DNA of 64,000 nt, taken from the NCBI RefSeq assembly GCF_003990645.1, contig NZ_RYZK01000003.1, positions 248,001 to 312,000 on the forward strand. Direction: 5' to 3'. The translations under genes and the position numbers were made by a program. Shown piece by piece: positions 53,452 through 63,420 of the stretch. The notes under the pieces were generated by a model. That model was not told the origin of the DNA. It saw only the letters and a list, made by a program, of their open reading frames with translations, and did no database searches. Source of the stretch: Shimia sediminis. Lineage in GTDB: Bacteria; Pseudomonadota; Alphaproteobacteria; Rhodobacterales; Rhodobacteraceae. Positions within the stretch are counted from its first letter, which is position 1. Each line of letters starts with the position of its first letter.

Positions 53452-54873
53452 CTAGGCCTTTACGATCGGCGGATCGACCTCATCGGGGATGGGGCAGATA
53501 TAGGGGGTGGCAGCAAGCATTTTCTGATGTTCTGAATTCGCGTCCTTCACGATTTCCGGGTTCTCGAACAAATCCCGCGCCGTTGCGGCCATCGCCTTGG
53601 CGGCGCAGAGCATGCCCTTATGTGCGATCGGCGTTTTGCCATGGGCGGTGAGTTGCCAGGTGTGGAACGGCGTGCCGACAGCGCAAGTGGCGATGCGAGC
53701 CTGGACCGTGGGAACCGTCCAGCTCACATCGCCCACATCGGTCGAGCCGATGCCACCTGTGCCCCTGCTGCCAAAAGGTGCCACGAAATCGCACAGCGGC
53801 AGATCAGGGTCGGGTTCGATGCCGATCCGTTTGAAAGAAGCATTGATGTCGTCTCGGGTCAGGGTCTTGCGGATCTTTTCGGCAAAAGCACGGTCATCTG
53901 CGTCGAATTCGGGCGCCCCGAGCCGTTCCAGACTGGCTTGCATGATCGTATCAAGCCGCGCATTGCCAACAAGGTTCGACACTGCGCTGACCACGCGGGT
54001 TTCGACCTGCGTCTCGGTCATCAGCGCCGCCCCATCGGCGATCTTGCGCACCCGTTCGATCAAGGAACGCAGCTCGGGAAGATCGCGGGCCCGGATGAGC
54101 TGTCGAACAGTTGCCCTGGCAGGGACCACGTTTGGCGCTACGCCACCTGCATCGAGATAAGCGTAGTGGATACGGGCGTCATCCGGCATGTGCTCGCGCA
54201 TGTAGTTGACGCCCACGTTCATCAATTCGACCGCATCCAGCGCCGAACGCCCCAGCTCGGGCGATCCGGCGGCATGGGCGGCCTTGCCGTGGAAAGTGAA
54301 ATCGATGCGCGTGTTGGCCAGCGATTTGGCCTCGTGCAGGGCGGTGAAGCTTGCCGGGTGCCAGCAAATCGCGGCATCCACATCGTCAAAAAGCCCCGCG
54401 CGGACCATGAAGACCTTGGCGGCACCGCCTTCCTCGGCAGGGCAGCCATAATAGCGTACCCGACCCTCGATACCGTTCTCGGCGAGGTAATCCCTGACCG
54501 CTGCCGCCGCGGCGAGTGCCGCCGCACCTAGCAGGTTGTGACCACAGCCATGCCCCGGCCCTCCGGGCTCAAGCGGCGCGTGTTCCGCCACGCCGGATTC
54601 TTGTCCCAGTTCGGGCAATGCGTCGAACTCACCCAGAATGGCGATGACCGGCCCGCCGGATCCGGCCTCGCCTATGATGGCGGTGGGAATATCGGCGGCG
54701 TTTTCGGTGATGCGGAAACCCTCGGTTTCAAGCATCCTGCGGTGCTCTTCCACGCTGCGGGTTTCGGTATAGGCGATCTCGGGGCTGTCAAAGACCCGGT
54801 CGCTGAGCCCGATATAGGCGTCGCGCCGCTGCTCGACGAGGTCCCAAATCCGGTCGGTATTTTGTTGTGGCAT
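53452..54873 (-). CDS. AbgB-like M20 amidohydrolase
   Basis: 473 residues. GHGCGHNLLGAAALAAAAAV near residue 105 and the glutamate pair in CPAEEGGAAKVF are zinc-binding motifs of M20 amidohydrolases. The C-terminal SWTVPTVQARIATCAVGTPFHTWQ is typical of the AbgB group, which cleaves p-aminobenzoyl-glutamate and similar amides. It lies 15 bases after the gamma-glutamyltransferase gene. Confidence 0.92.
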   Translation of the reverse strand: MPQQNTDRIWDLVEQRRDAYIGLSDRVFDSPEIAYTETRSVEEHRRMLETEGFRITENAADIPTAIIGEAGSGGPVIAILGEFDALPELGQESGVAEHAPLEPGGPGHGCGHNLLGAAALAAAAAVRDYLAENGIEGRVRYYGCPAEEGGAAKVFMVRAGLFDDVDAAICWHPASFTALHEAKSLANTRIDFTFHGKAAHAAGSPELGRSALDAVELMNVGVNYMREHMPDDARIHYAYLDAGGVAPNVVPARATVRQLIRARDLPELRSLIERVRKIADGAALMTETQVETRVVSAVSNLVGNARLDTIMQASLERLGAPEFDADDRAFAEKIRKTLTRDDINASFKRIGIEPDPDLPLCDFVAPFGSRGTGGIGSTDVGDVSWTVPTVQARIATCAVGTPFHTWQLTAHGKTPIAHKGMLCAAKAMAATARDLFENPEIVKDANSEHQKMLAATPYICPIPDEVDPPIVKA

Positions 54874-54888
54874 GGTTTCGCTTGCTCC

Positions 54889-56556
54889 CTATTCCGCCAT
54901 CGCCGTACCGGCATAGGCCGGGTCTGACGCCGCTGTGAAACGGCCCTTGTGGTCACGCCCAGCCGCCTGAACGATCCCGAGATGATCGACCGGACCGCGC
55001 CCGGTGAACTGCACGTTGATACCTGCCGAGGCCAGCACGTCTTCGAGCCCGGCAGGCGCATCCACATGCAACCGCACGGTCTCGCCGATCCAGTTCGAGC
55101 GCGGGGCCGCCACGGCGTGCGGCAAAGGCTTGCCGTCCAGAAGTCCGCGGATTACCGCAGCCACCGCTCCGGGAATACGCTCGCTGCCCGCCCCGCCGAT
55201 GGCATAGCGCGCCGGACCGATGTCCAGAAGGCTTGGGCATTGTTCGGTGACGTCGCGCGCACCGGGCTCGGGGGCGGCGCACATGGCATAGGAATGCGCA
55301 AGCAGAATGCCTGTTTCCGGATCGGCCACTCGGGCGCCAAAATGCGGTCCGATGGATTGGGTGAGCGAAACGCGCATCCCGTCTGCGTCGATCACTGACA
55401 GGTGAGTCGTGTCGCGATCTTCGCCCTCAGCTATGCGCGGAGGGGTGAGCAGGCGCGAAAGCCACGCGATATCGCGCGCGCCAGCCTTATCCGCGAGAAG
55501 CGCCATTACCTCGCGCCATTCCGGTGCCACGGGTTCCTGAAGCCGTGTGACCAGGTCATCCCAAGGGATCGGGTTCGACTTGGGCTTGAGTGATCTTAGT
55601 TCCTGCGGCCGGTCGTCGAAGGCGCGCAGCACCGCCAACAGGTGGCCCAGCTCGACGTCGAGCGGAGCAGTCAGACCGGTCCCGGCCCGGCTCATCAGCG
55701 CAACGATCTGCACCAGCGTATGGCCCCAGCCCTGCCGCCCAACCGTATCCATGCGCCAGTCCTCACCCTGCCAGGAGATGACTTCGCCGGAAAGCGGCTC
55801 AGCGGCGATGAGTTCCTCGGGCGTCCAGAGGATTCCCTTGCGCTCAAGCCGTTGGCAGATGGCGCGAGCGAACATTTCATCTGCAAAAGGATCGCCGCAA
55901 CAGTCGATCAGTTTTCCGAAGAAACCTGCCAGCCCGGGTTGGCGAAACCGCGTGCCCGACGCAGGGGCGGCCCCTTTGGGCAGATACCAGGCACAAGCGT
56001 CCTCATCTCGTAACTCTGGCGCACGCCAGTGCCAAATGCGGGCAAGCTCCGGAACGATGGTGAAACCGTCTTGTGCAAGTTTCAATGCATGCCGGGCTAC
56101 TTCTGACAGCGGTAAGCACCCGGCCTGACGATGCAGTTCCAGGATCGCGCGAACCGCCCCTGGAAGCGGCACGGCCTGATGTTCGGGCAACTCGGTGAGC
56201 CGCTCAGGCAGGGTGGAGGGCGCTTTTGTGCTTCCGTCAATCGCCCGAGCTTCTTCGCCTTCACGCTGGAAGAGAATCTGCGCGCGCCCGGCGGGTGAAC
56301 AATTGACGGGATCGGCGACCATCAGGGCAAAGGCTGCCGCTGCCGCTGCATCCGCGGCGCTGCCGCCGCGGCGGAGCATATCCATGCCGGCATTGGTGGC
56401 GTGCGGGCTGCCGGTCGCCACAGCCCCGACCGTGCCGTCATCCGCTGTTGCTCCGCAGGAGATGGCATCGAACGCACCACCTTGTGCGCGAAAGGCCTGT
56501 CGGCGCGCGTTCAGATCGCCTTCTCCGAACAACTGCTCATGTGTTTTCCGGTTCAC
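54889..56556 (-). CDS. Gamma-glutamyltransferase-family protein
   Basis: 555 residues from GTG 56556, which overlaps the dppF-type stop by four bases (GTGA). Longer frames to 56673 have no coupled start. The family pattern GAVATGSPHATNAGMDMLRRGGSAADAAAAAAF is near the start. The Thr nucleophile region is DRDTTHLSVIDADG, followed by ESxxG-type sites in the small subunit (GGAGSERIPGAV). The enzyme cleaves gamma-glutamyl amides. No signal peptide is seen, so it may act in the cytoplasm on imported compounds. Confidence 0.88.
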   Translation of the reverse strand: MNRKTHEQLFGEGDLNARRQAFRAQGGAFDAISCGATADDGTVGAVATGSPHATNAGMDMLRRGGSAADAAAAAAFALMVADPVNCSPAGRAQILFQREGEEARAIDGSTKAPSTLPERLTELPEHQAVPLPGAVRAILELHRQAGCLPLSEVARHALKLAQDGFTIVPELARIWHWRAPELRDEDACAWYLPKGAAPASGTRFRQPGLAGFFGKLIDCCGDPFADEMFARAICQRLERKGILWTPEELIAAEPLSGEVISWQGEDWRMDTVGRQGWGHTLVQIVALMSRAGTGLTAPLDVELGHLLAVLRAFDDRPQELRSLKPKSNPIPWDDLVTRLQEPVAPEWREVMALLADKAGARDIAWLSRLLTPPRIAEGEDRDTTHLSVIDADGMRVSLTQSIGPHFGARVADPETGILLAHSYAMCAAPEPGARDVTEQCPSLLDIGPARYAIGGAGSERIPGAVAAVIRGLLDGKPLPHAVAAPRSNWIGETVRLHVDAPAGLEDVLASAGINVQFTGRGPVDHLGIVQAAGRDHKGRFTAASDPAYAGTAMAE

Positions 56557-57551
56557 GGGATCACCTGTTCCAGAAGGCATGCGGTGCGCCGACCCGTCTG
56601 CCCTTTGCGCAGTTCTGGCACTTGGACCCGGCACCGGTCCTCGGCCCTCGTGCAACGGGGGTGGAAGGTGCATCCTGGAGGCGGCGCAAGCGGCGATGGA
56701 ATTTCTCCCACGATGGGTGTGAATTCCTGCCCCCGTTTGTCGAGCTTTGGTGCTTCGTCCAGCAGCGCCTTGGTGTAGGGGTGGCGCGGATCGGTGAAAA
56801 TCTCGTCCGTATTCCCGATCTCCACAACCTTGCCGAGATACATGATGGCAATACGGTCCGAGATGTGTTCGACCGCGCCCAGATCGTGGCTGATGAACAG
56901 ATAGGTGAGGTTGAATTCCTCACGCAGGTCCATGAACAGATTGATCACCTGTGCCTGGATCGACACGTCCAGCGCCGCGATCGCCTCGTCGCAGACAATG
57001 ATCCGGGGCTTCAGGGCAAGCGCGCGGGCGATACCGATGCGCTGGCGCTGCCCGCCCGAGAACTGGTGCGGGAAGCGGGTCATGAACCCGGCTTCGAGCC
57101 CCACCTTCTCCATCAGCCCGGCGACATAGTCCTTGCGGTCGGCGCGCTTGATCAGCCCATGCGCCACCGGTGCCTCGCCGATGATCTGTTCGACCCGCAT
57201 ACGCGGGTTGAGTGAAGCGAAAGGATCCTGAAAGATCATCTGAATCTCTAGCTTGAAGGCCTTGAGCTCAATGGGGCTCATGGAGCTAACCGGCTTGCCG
57301 TCATAGAAGATTTCACCAGAGGTCGGGTCTTCGACACCAGCCACCATGCGCCCGAGCGTAGACTTGCCGCAGCCAGATTCACCGACCAATCCCAGGACTT
57401 CGCCCGGTTGGATTTCCAGCGTCACACCATCGACTGCCCGCACAATCGCGGATTTGTAGCTCGCTCCGGCAAGATTGGCGATCTTTTCCGCCAAATCCGG
57501 ATCACTGACATAGATCTGGTTAAGCTTCTCGAGGGTCAGGAGCGCCGTCAT
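56553..57551 (-). CDS. dppF: Oligopeptide-type ABC transporter ATPase (DppF-like)
   Basis: 332 residues from ATG 57551. Walker A is [17 protein letters not shown], the ABC signature [15 protein letters not shown], Walker [15 protein letters not shown]. The C-terminal [10 protein letters not shown] segment is typical of the OppF/DppF type. It overlaps both its neighbours by four bases. Confidence 0.94.
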   Translation of the reverse strand: MTALLTLEKLNQIYVSDPDLAEKIANLAGASYKSAIVRAVDGVTLEIQPGEVLGLVGESGCGKSTLGRMVAGVEDPTSGEIFYDGKPVSSMSPIELKAFKLEIQMIFQDPFASLNPRMRVEQIIGEAPVAHGLIKRADRKDYVAGLMEKVGLEAGFMTRFPHQFSGGQRQRIGIARALALKPRIIVCDEAIAALDVSIQAQVINLFMDLREEFNLTYLFISHDLGAVEHISDRIAIMYLGKVVEIGNTDEIFTDPRHPYTKALLDEAPKLDKRGQEFTPIVGEIPSPLAPPPGCTFHPRCTRAEDRCRVQVPELRKGQTGRRTACLLEQVIP

Positions 57552-58522
57552 GATACACCTCCCAGAGCGTGATGGCAGCGTACGCGGCGGGTCTCGCCAA
57601 TCGCGGTTTCCTCGGGCGCAACCTTGCAGGCCTCGCTGGCATAGGCACATCGGGGTGCAAAGGCACAGCCCTTGGGAAGTTTCAAAAGCGAAGGCGTCAT
57701 ACCGGGGATCTGCGTCAGCCGATTGCCGCGGGACGTATTGGACGGGATCGACTGCATAAGCCCCTGCGTATAGGGATGCGCGGGTCGATCGAGCAAATCG
57801 TCCACAAGGCCGTATTCCACGATCTTGCCCGCATACATCACCGCCACTTTCTGGGCGAGCCCGGCAACGACGGTCAGGTCATGGGTGATCCAGATCATTG
57901 CCGTTTGCCGGGAAGCCATGAGCTTCTGCATCTCGAACAGGATCTGCGACTGGATGGTCACGTCGAGCGCCGTGGTCGGCTCATCCGCAATGATCAGGTC
58001 AGGTTCAAGCATCAGCGCGATAGCGATCACCACCCGCTGACGCATGCCCCCCGACAGCTCATGCGGATAAGCGCGCAGGCGCTCAGCGGGTGACGGAATT
58101 CCGACCAGCGCCAGCGCCTCGGTCGCCATTTCGCGGGCTTCGGCCTTGGATAGCTTGCGGTGTGCCAGAATGGTCTCGATCATCTGCGTGTCGATGCGCA
58201 GGACCGGGTTGAGCGTCATCATCGGGTCCTGAAAGATCATTGCAATGCGGTCGCCGCGCAGCGCTCGAAGCTTGGGCTCGGGCAGGGCGAGCACGTTTTC
58301 GTCGTTCAACAACACCTCGCCCCCACGGATAACGCCGGGTTCTTCGACCAACCCCATGATGGAGAAGCCGGTGATGGTCTTGCCCGAACCTGATTCACCC
58401 ACCAGCCCCAGCACCTCGCCCGGGGCAAGGTCAAACGACACGTTGTTGACCGCACGAACGGACCCCTCGCGGGTTTCAAATTCGGTGATCAGACCACGGA
58501 CAGATAGGACAGGCGCGCTCAT
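57548..58522 (-). CDS. dppD: Oligopeptide-type ABC transporter ATPase (DppD-like)
   Basis: 324 residues. Walker A GLVGESGSGKTITGFS, signature LSGGMRQRVVIAIAL and Walker B LIIADEPTTALDVT are intact, and CAFAPRCAYASEAC near the end carries the family cysteines. It heteropairs with the DppF-like ATPase. ATGA overlaps link it to the genes on both sides. Confidence 0.95.
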   Translation of the reverse strand: MSAPVLSVRGLITEFETREGSVRAVNNVSFDLAPGEVLGLVGESGSGKTITGFSIMGLVEEPGVIRGGEVLLNDENVLALPEPKLRALRGDRIAMIFQDPMMTLNPVLRIDTQMIETILAHRKLSKAEAREMATEALALVGIPSPAERLRAYPHELSGGMRQRVVIAIALMLEPDLIIADEPTTALDVTIQSQILFEMQKLMASRQTAMIWITHDLTVVAGLAQKVAVMYAGKIVEYGLVDDLLDRPAHPYTQGLMQSIPSNTSRGNRLTQIPGMTPSLLKLPKGCAFAPRCAYASEACKVAPEETAIGETRRVRCHHALGGVS

Positions 58523-59400
58523 TTGTTCATTCTCGGGTTCAGGATGTCGCGTAGGTGGTCACCGACAAGGTTGATCAGAACCAGCGTGATCAGAAGCGCA
58601 ACACCGGGGTAGAAGCTGATCCAGTAGCGCCCCGACAGCAGGTAATCGAAACCATTGGCGATCAGGAGCCCAAGCGAAGGTTCGGTGATCGGCACGCCGA
58701 CGCCGAGGAAGGAGAGCGCCGCCTCGATGGCAATCGCGTTTGCGATCTGAACCGTAGCGATGACGATCACCGGTGGCAGGCAGTTCGGCATGACGTGCCG
58801 AAACAGGATGCGGTGAGGAGAAAGCGCCGCACAACGTGCCGCCATAACGTAATCCTTGCGGATTTCGACCAGCGCCGCACCCCGCACCGCGCGGGCGAAA
58901 TAGGCCCATTGGATCAGGATCAGCGCGATGATTACCTTGTCGATCCCCTTGCCAAGGATGGCCAGCAGCAAAAGCGCAACAAAGAGCGCGGGGAAAGAAA
59001 GCTGAATATCCACGATCCGCATGATCAGGCTTTCAACCCAGCCGCCTTTCCAGGCTGCTATCATACCCATTGTAAGGCCTATGAAGACCGCCGAGGTTAC
59101 CGCGATAACACTGACGACGAGCGAGATGCGCAGCCCGTAGATCATCGCGGAATACATGTCTCGCCCTTGTTCGTCCGAGCCAAGCCAGTAGTAGAATCCG
59201 TCGAACCCGGTCTCACCGGGCTCAAGCGAGCCATCGAGGATGTTGACCGTCATCAGGTCATAGGGGTTTTGCGGCGCCACGAATTCGGCGAAGGCTGCGG
59301 CAAGGATGACGAGGGCCATGCCGATCGCGGCGATAACCGCCAACGGGCTGGATACGTAGTCGGCGATGAAGCGCTTGAGTGGCGTGTCGGCGACCATCAC
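58519..59400 (-). CDS. dppC: Oligopeptide-type ABC transporter permease (DppC-like)
   Basis: 293 residues with about six helices. The N-terminal TPLKRFIADYVSSPLAVIAAIGMALVIL, ISLVVSVIAVTSAVFIGLTMG and the permease signature EIRKDYVMAARCAALSPHRILFRHV are as in DppC. Two adjacent ATGs make the exact start uncertain by one residue. It overlaps the DppB-like gene. Confidence 0.94.
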   Translation of the reverse strand: MMVADTPLKRFIADYVSSPLAVIAAIGMALVILAAAFAEFVAPQNPYDLMTVNILDGSLEPGETGFDGFYYWLGSDEQGRDMYSAMIYGLRISLVVSVIAVTSAVFIGLTMGMIAAWKGGWVESLIMRIVDIQLSFPALFVALLLLAILGKGIDKVIIALILIQWAYFARAVRGAALVEIRKDYVMAARCAALSPHRILFRHVMPNCLPPVIVIATVQIANAIAIEAALSFLGVGVPITEPSLGLLIANGFDYLLSGRYWISFYPGVALLITLVLINLVGDHLRDILNPRMNK

Positions 59401-60371
59401 GCCCTCCTCTTTACACGGATGCGGGGGTCAAGCAGTGAATAAATGATATCCACCACCAGGTTGATCATCACGAACATGAACACCGTCAGCATGAGATAGG
59501 CGACCACCACGGGTCGGTCCAAAAGCCCGATCGAGTCGATCAGAAGCTTGCCAATTCCGGGCCAGGCAAAGACTGTTTCAGTCACCACGGCAAAGGCGAT
59601 GACATTACCCAGTTCAAGCCCCACCACAGTGACCACCGGTATCAGGATATTCTTGAGGATATGCACATTGATCACCCGCCACTCCGACAGCCCTCGCGCT
59701 CGGGCGTACTTGACGTAGTCCTGCAACCCAATCTCGGCCGTGCCTGCACGGGTCAGGCGGATGACCAACGAGATCTTGTAGATCGCTACGTTGAGTGCAG
59801 GCAGGAACAGGTGGCTAAGCCCATCCCAAGTGAGGAAACTCACCGGAATACCCAGCACATCCACTGTCTCGCCCCGCCCGCCCGCGGGAAGGATGCGCCA
59901 GAACACCGCGAACAGCATGATCAGCATCAATCCCTGCCAGAAATTGGGTGTGGAAAACCCGATGACCGATCCGGCCATGATGGTGCGCGAGACCGGTGAT
60001 TTCGGATACAGCCCGGCATACATGCCAAGCGGTATGCCGATGACGAGGGCGAAGAAAACGCCGAGGAAGGCAAGCTCCAGCGTCGCCGGCAGACGTGAAA
60101 GGATCAACTCAAGCGCGGGCGTGTTATGCACAAAGGATGTGCCCAGATCGCCCTGCACGAGACCGCCCAGGAAATGAAAAAACTGAATATGGACAGGTTT
60201 ATCCAGCCCGAGACGCCGGATTGCTGCTTCCTGCGCCAAAAGGTCATCTTCGGGGTTGATCAGCAGGTCAACCGGGTTGCCGACCATGTATAGGCCGAAG
60301 AAAACGATTGTCGCCATGACCGACATGACAAGGATCGCCTGACCGAAACGTCGGATGAGATAGGCAAGCAT
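59397..60371 (-). CDS. dppB: Oligopeptide-type ABC transporter permease (DppB-like)
   Basis: 324 residues with six helices. LAYLIRRFGQAILVMSVMATIVFFGL at the start and the permease loop EIGLQDYVKYARARGLSEWRVINVHILKNILIPVVT are DppB hallmarks. It follows the binding protein gene by 55 bases. Confidence 0.94.
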   Translation of the reverse strand: MLAYLIRRFGQAILVMSVMATIVFFGLYMVGNPVDLLINPEDDLLAQEAAIRRLGLDKPVHIQFFHFLGGLVQGDLGTSFVHNTPALELILSRLPATLELAFLGVFFALVIGIPLGMYAGLYPKSPVSRTIMAGSVIGFSTPNFWQGLMLIMLFAVFWRILPAGGRGETVDVLGIPVSFLTWDGLSHLFLPALNVAIYKISLVIRLTRAGTAEIGLQDYVKYARARGLSEWRVINVHILKNILIPVVTVVGLELGNVIAFAVVTETVFAWPGIGKLLIDSIGLLDRPVVVAYLMLTVFMFVMINLVVDIIYSLLDPRIRVKRRA

Positions 60372-60426
60372 GGCTGGAATCCGGGCAAGGGGGACCGGCG
60401 TCGTTCAGACGCCGGTCCGGTTGTGG

Positions 60427-62037
60427 TTAGTTCACCGGGCGTACGGTCGTCAGCACGGTATGCTGATCGGCGCGCGGGGTGATGGTCAGACCTTTGCGCA
60501 AAGCCCAGGGCGTGACCTCGTAATGCAGCGTCAGGATCGCATAATCGTCCCGCACGATCTGGCTGGCCTTTGCAAGGAGCGCATCATGCGCTGCCGCATC
60601 GACCGTAACGAGCGCTTCTTCGATCACCGCATCAAGTTCCGGATTGGAATAGCGGCCTCGGTTGGTGCCGCCCAGGCCCTTGTCCTTGTTCTGGGTGGCC
60701 ACCAGCGCGCGGAGCGGGCTGGCCATGCCTGCACTGCCCGATCCCCATCCCGCCATGTAGAGAGAGAACTCGTACTTGTTGCGGCGCGAGAAGAATACCG
60801 ACTTGGTGGTTGCATCAACTTCGGTACGGATGCCCACTCGGGTCAGCATTTGTGCCACCGCCTGCGCGATCTTGGCGTCGTTGATATAGCGGTCATTCGG
60901 CGAACCGAGAATGAGACCGAACCCGTCCGGGTAACCAGCCTCGGCCAGTAGCCGCTTGGCCTCTTCGACATTTGCCTCTTCCACGGCGATATTCGGATTT
61001 ACGCCGCGCATGAAATCAGGGACGAGCTGACCGGCCGGAACCGCCAGGCCATCCATGATCTTGTCAACGATAAGAGCCCGGTCAATGGCCAGCGATACGG
61101 CCTTGCGCACGCGCACGTCCATGAACGGGTTCTTGCCATCCGTGCCCGAGACACCGGGGGTCGGATCACCCACATGGTCAAAATGCAGATAGATCACACG
61201 GCTCGAAGCACCCTGAACCACGTCCGTGCCCGCTTCGGCACGCAGTCGTTCAAGATCCTGCGCGGGCGGCTTTTCGATGATGTCGACGTCACCGGCCAGA
61301 AGCGCGGCCACACGGGCCCCGTCGTTCGAGATCGGTCGAATCACGATCTCGTCCCAATGCGCAGCCTCGCCCCAGTAGTTTTCGTTCTTCGCCAGCGTCA
61401 GGTGATCGCCCTGCACGAATTCGACATACTTGTAAGCGCCAGTGCCAACAGCGGCCTCGCCCGAATTGTAAGCGGCTGAATCCGGATAGTTGTCGATACC
61501 CGGACATCCATCCTTGGCATAGGTCACAGGCCCGTCATGCCCGGCGGCACTGGCCGAAACCACGCCAAACGAAGCGAAATCGGACAGGAGCAGCGGGTAA
61601 GGTCCGGGCGTTGTCACCTTGATGGTGTAATCATCCGGCGCCTCAATCGTTTCGGCCCGTTTGGTGAAACCCTCGAATGAGGACGGGCTATTGGGCACAT
61701 TCGGGATCCGGCAGGCTGTGTACAGAAAATCACGTGAGGTGAATTCCGACCCGTCATGGAACTTCACGCCCTTGCGTAGATTGAACAACCAGGTGGTCGC
61801 ATCCGGATTATCCCAGCTTTCGGCCAGCAGCGGTTCGATGCCCAGGTTGGGATCTTCGCCAACCAGCCCCTCGAATATGTGCTTTCTGATCGCATTGTTC
61901 GGGCCAAGGTTGTGATAGAGCGGATCAACCGAAGACGGTTCGGACGCAAACCCGGCAGTTAGGGTCTCGGTTAAAGCCGGACCGGCAAGTGCAGCTACGC
62001 CCACCGCGAGCGCAGCTTTCGCAAGAAGCTTGTTCAT
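60427..62037 (-). CDS. ABC transporter substrate-binding protein (family 5)
   Basis: 536 residues. Signal peptide NKLLAKAALAVGVAALAGPALT; no lipobox, so it is probably a soluble periplasmic protein. The SBP_bac_5 fold is shown by AESWDNPDATTWLFNLRKGVKFHDGSEFTSRDF and by DVRVRKAVSLAIDRALIVDKI. It defines the substrate range of the dpp-type system. The neighbouring hydrolases suggest peptides or gamma-glutamyl compounds. A strong ribosome site (GGGAGGTTTTC) precedes it. Confidence 0.94.
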   Translation of the reverse strand: MNKLLAKAALAVGVAALAGPALTETLTAGFASEPSSVDPLYHNLGPNNAIRKHIFEGLVGEDPNLGIEPLLAESWDNPDATTWLFNLRKGVKFHDGSEFTSRDFLYTACRIPNVPNSPSSFEGFTKRAETIEAPDDYTIKVTTPGPYPLLLSDFASFGVVSASAAGHDGPVTYAKDGCPGIDNYPDSAAYNSGEAAVGTGAYKYVEFVQGDHLTLAKNENYWGEAAHWDEIVIRPISNDGARVAALLAGDVDIIEKPPAQDLERLRAEAGTDVVQGASSRVIYLHFDHVGDPTPGVSGTDGKNPFMDVRVRKAVSLAIDRALIVDKIMDGLAVPAGQLVPDFMRGVNPNIAVEEANVEEAKRLLAEAGYPDGFGLILGSPNDRYINDAKIAQAVAQMLTRVGIRTEVDATTKSVFFSRRNKYEFSLYMAGWGSGSAGMASPLRALVATQNKDKGLGGTNRGRYSNPELDAVIEEALVTVDAAAHDALLAKASQIVRDDYAILTLHYEVTPWALRKGLTITPRADQHTVLTTVRPVN

Positions 62038-62116
62038 GAAAACCTCCCAGTTTTTCTGTTGAGAGAGTAAGAAACGCTATTGGCCTCGCGCAATCCTATG
62101 CAGCATCAGAACAAGC

Positions 62117-63070
62117 CTATTCCGAAAAAGAATGGGCATCGTGTAAGTGCTCGATATTCAAGCATCTTTCCTGTTCCATCCGCAGAACATCCTTGTAGAA
62201 GCAAGATAAGAAACCGCTTGTTAAGGGGGATCGATCCTTCCCGGCGGGCTCAATCAGCGCAAGAGTATGGTGAATTTGCGGTCCGAAACTTCGAATCACC
62301 ATCCCTGTGCTGGCCGAATACCCGGCCATGAGGGCGTTTGCGATGGTGATACCAAGCCCCTCCTGGGTGCATTGACAGGCGGCATGGACATTTGCGGTTT
62401 CAATACGCACAAAGGGTTTGACACCTTCGCGGCGAAAGGCCTCATCGATCAGCAATCGGGACGGCTGCCGTCTCGTAAGCAGGACGAGCGGCTCATTTTC
62501 CAGGTCTTTCGGAGTGATTTCCGTCTTGTCCGCCAACCTGTGCCCCTTGGGTAGAACGCAAGCCGATTTCATCCTCATCAGGGGTTGAACCGACAAGGTC
62601 TGGTGCGATACGGGCAAAGTCAAAAGCCCGAAATCGGCTTGTCTGGCTATAATTGAATCAATGGTCGCCTGCGTGGTCCTGACATCCAGATGAATGCGAA
62701 TCTCTGGGTAAGTCTTTGAAAATTCGGATAAAACTCGTGGAATCACACCTTGTGCAAGACTGGGCACCGTGACCAGCTCCAGGGCCTGCGGTCGTTTTCC
62801 TGCCCAGTCCTGCTTGACATCGTGCAATTCAGAAACCGCCTCGAGCACCCGCCGCACCCGGGTCAGCACAAGCGAAGAGCGCGACGATGGCACCAGACGC
62901 CCGTTGCGGCGGTTGAACAGGTCAAACCCCAGTTCGCTTTCGAACTTCGCAAGTATTCGGCTGACCGCAGACTGCGTCATACCCAGTTCGCGTGCCGCAG
63001 CTGACACCGATCCCGCCCGAACGATCGCATCGAAGATCTCCAACTGCTTGATCTGCATCGGCTGTACCAT
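62117..63070 (-). CDS. LysR-family regulator of the ABC/GGT/M20 operon
   Basis: 317 residues; an ATG four codons downstream at 63058 is an alternative start. The helix-turn-helix QLEIFDAIVRAGSVSAAARELGMTQSAVSRILAKFE and linker LGFDLFNRRNGRLVPS are as in LysR proteins. Its stop is 79 bp before the binding protein start, in the same direction, so it probably controls the block that follows. Confidence 0.92.
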   Translation of the reverse strand: MVQPMQIKQLEIFDAIVRAGSVSAAARELGMTQSAVSRILAKFESELGFDLFNRRNGRLVPSSRSSLVLTRVRRVLEAVSELHDVKQDWAGKRPQALELVTVPSLAQGVIPRVLSEFSKTYPEIRIHLDVRTTQATIDSIIARQADFGLLTLPVSHQTLSVQPLMRMKSACVLPKGHRLADKTEITPKDLENEPLVLLTRRQPSRLLIDEAFRREGVKPFVRIETANVHAACQCTQEGLGITIANALMAGYSASTGMVIRSFGPQIHHTLALIEPAGKDRSPLTSGFLSCFYKDVLRMEQERCLNIEHLHDAHSFSE

Positions 63071-63420
63071 CCCCGGCTAAGTGTCAGGAGTATCTTACCA
63101 TGCCAAATCAGAATAGGTGATCTGAAATGCGCCTTCACAGCTTGCAATCAGTGAGTTTTTGTATTTCGGCACCCGAAGGCAAACGCTTTCCTTGCGGTCC
63201 CAAAGTCTGCTTACGCCAAGTCGCTTCATTTCAGGCACATTGCAACATTCGGAACTATGAGCTCTCTGCTGCCGTTCTCCGCGTCTTGCTAGAACGTCCG
63301 GAATTGCACTGCGGGAAAGGGGCGCTCAGAGGCCTACTCCACCGATTTACGAGCAAAGTGAGATAACAACTCTGCCCGACAGGAACCAATGTGTGTTGGT
63401 TTCAAAGGCCTGCGCCGGGA
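63071..63420. other. Non-coding gap at the right border of the second accessory block
   Basis: The 350-bp gap contains no credible gene. Base composition is lower in GC than the backbone on the right. It probably contains the LysR promoter at its left end and the scar of the insertion. Confidence 0.5.
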
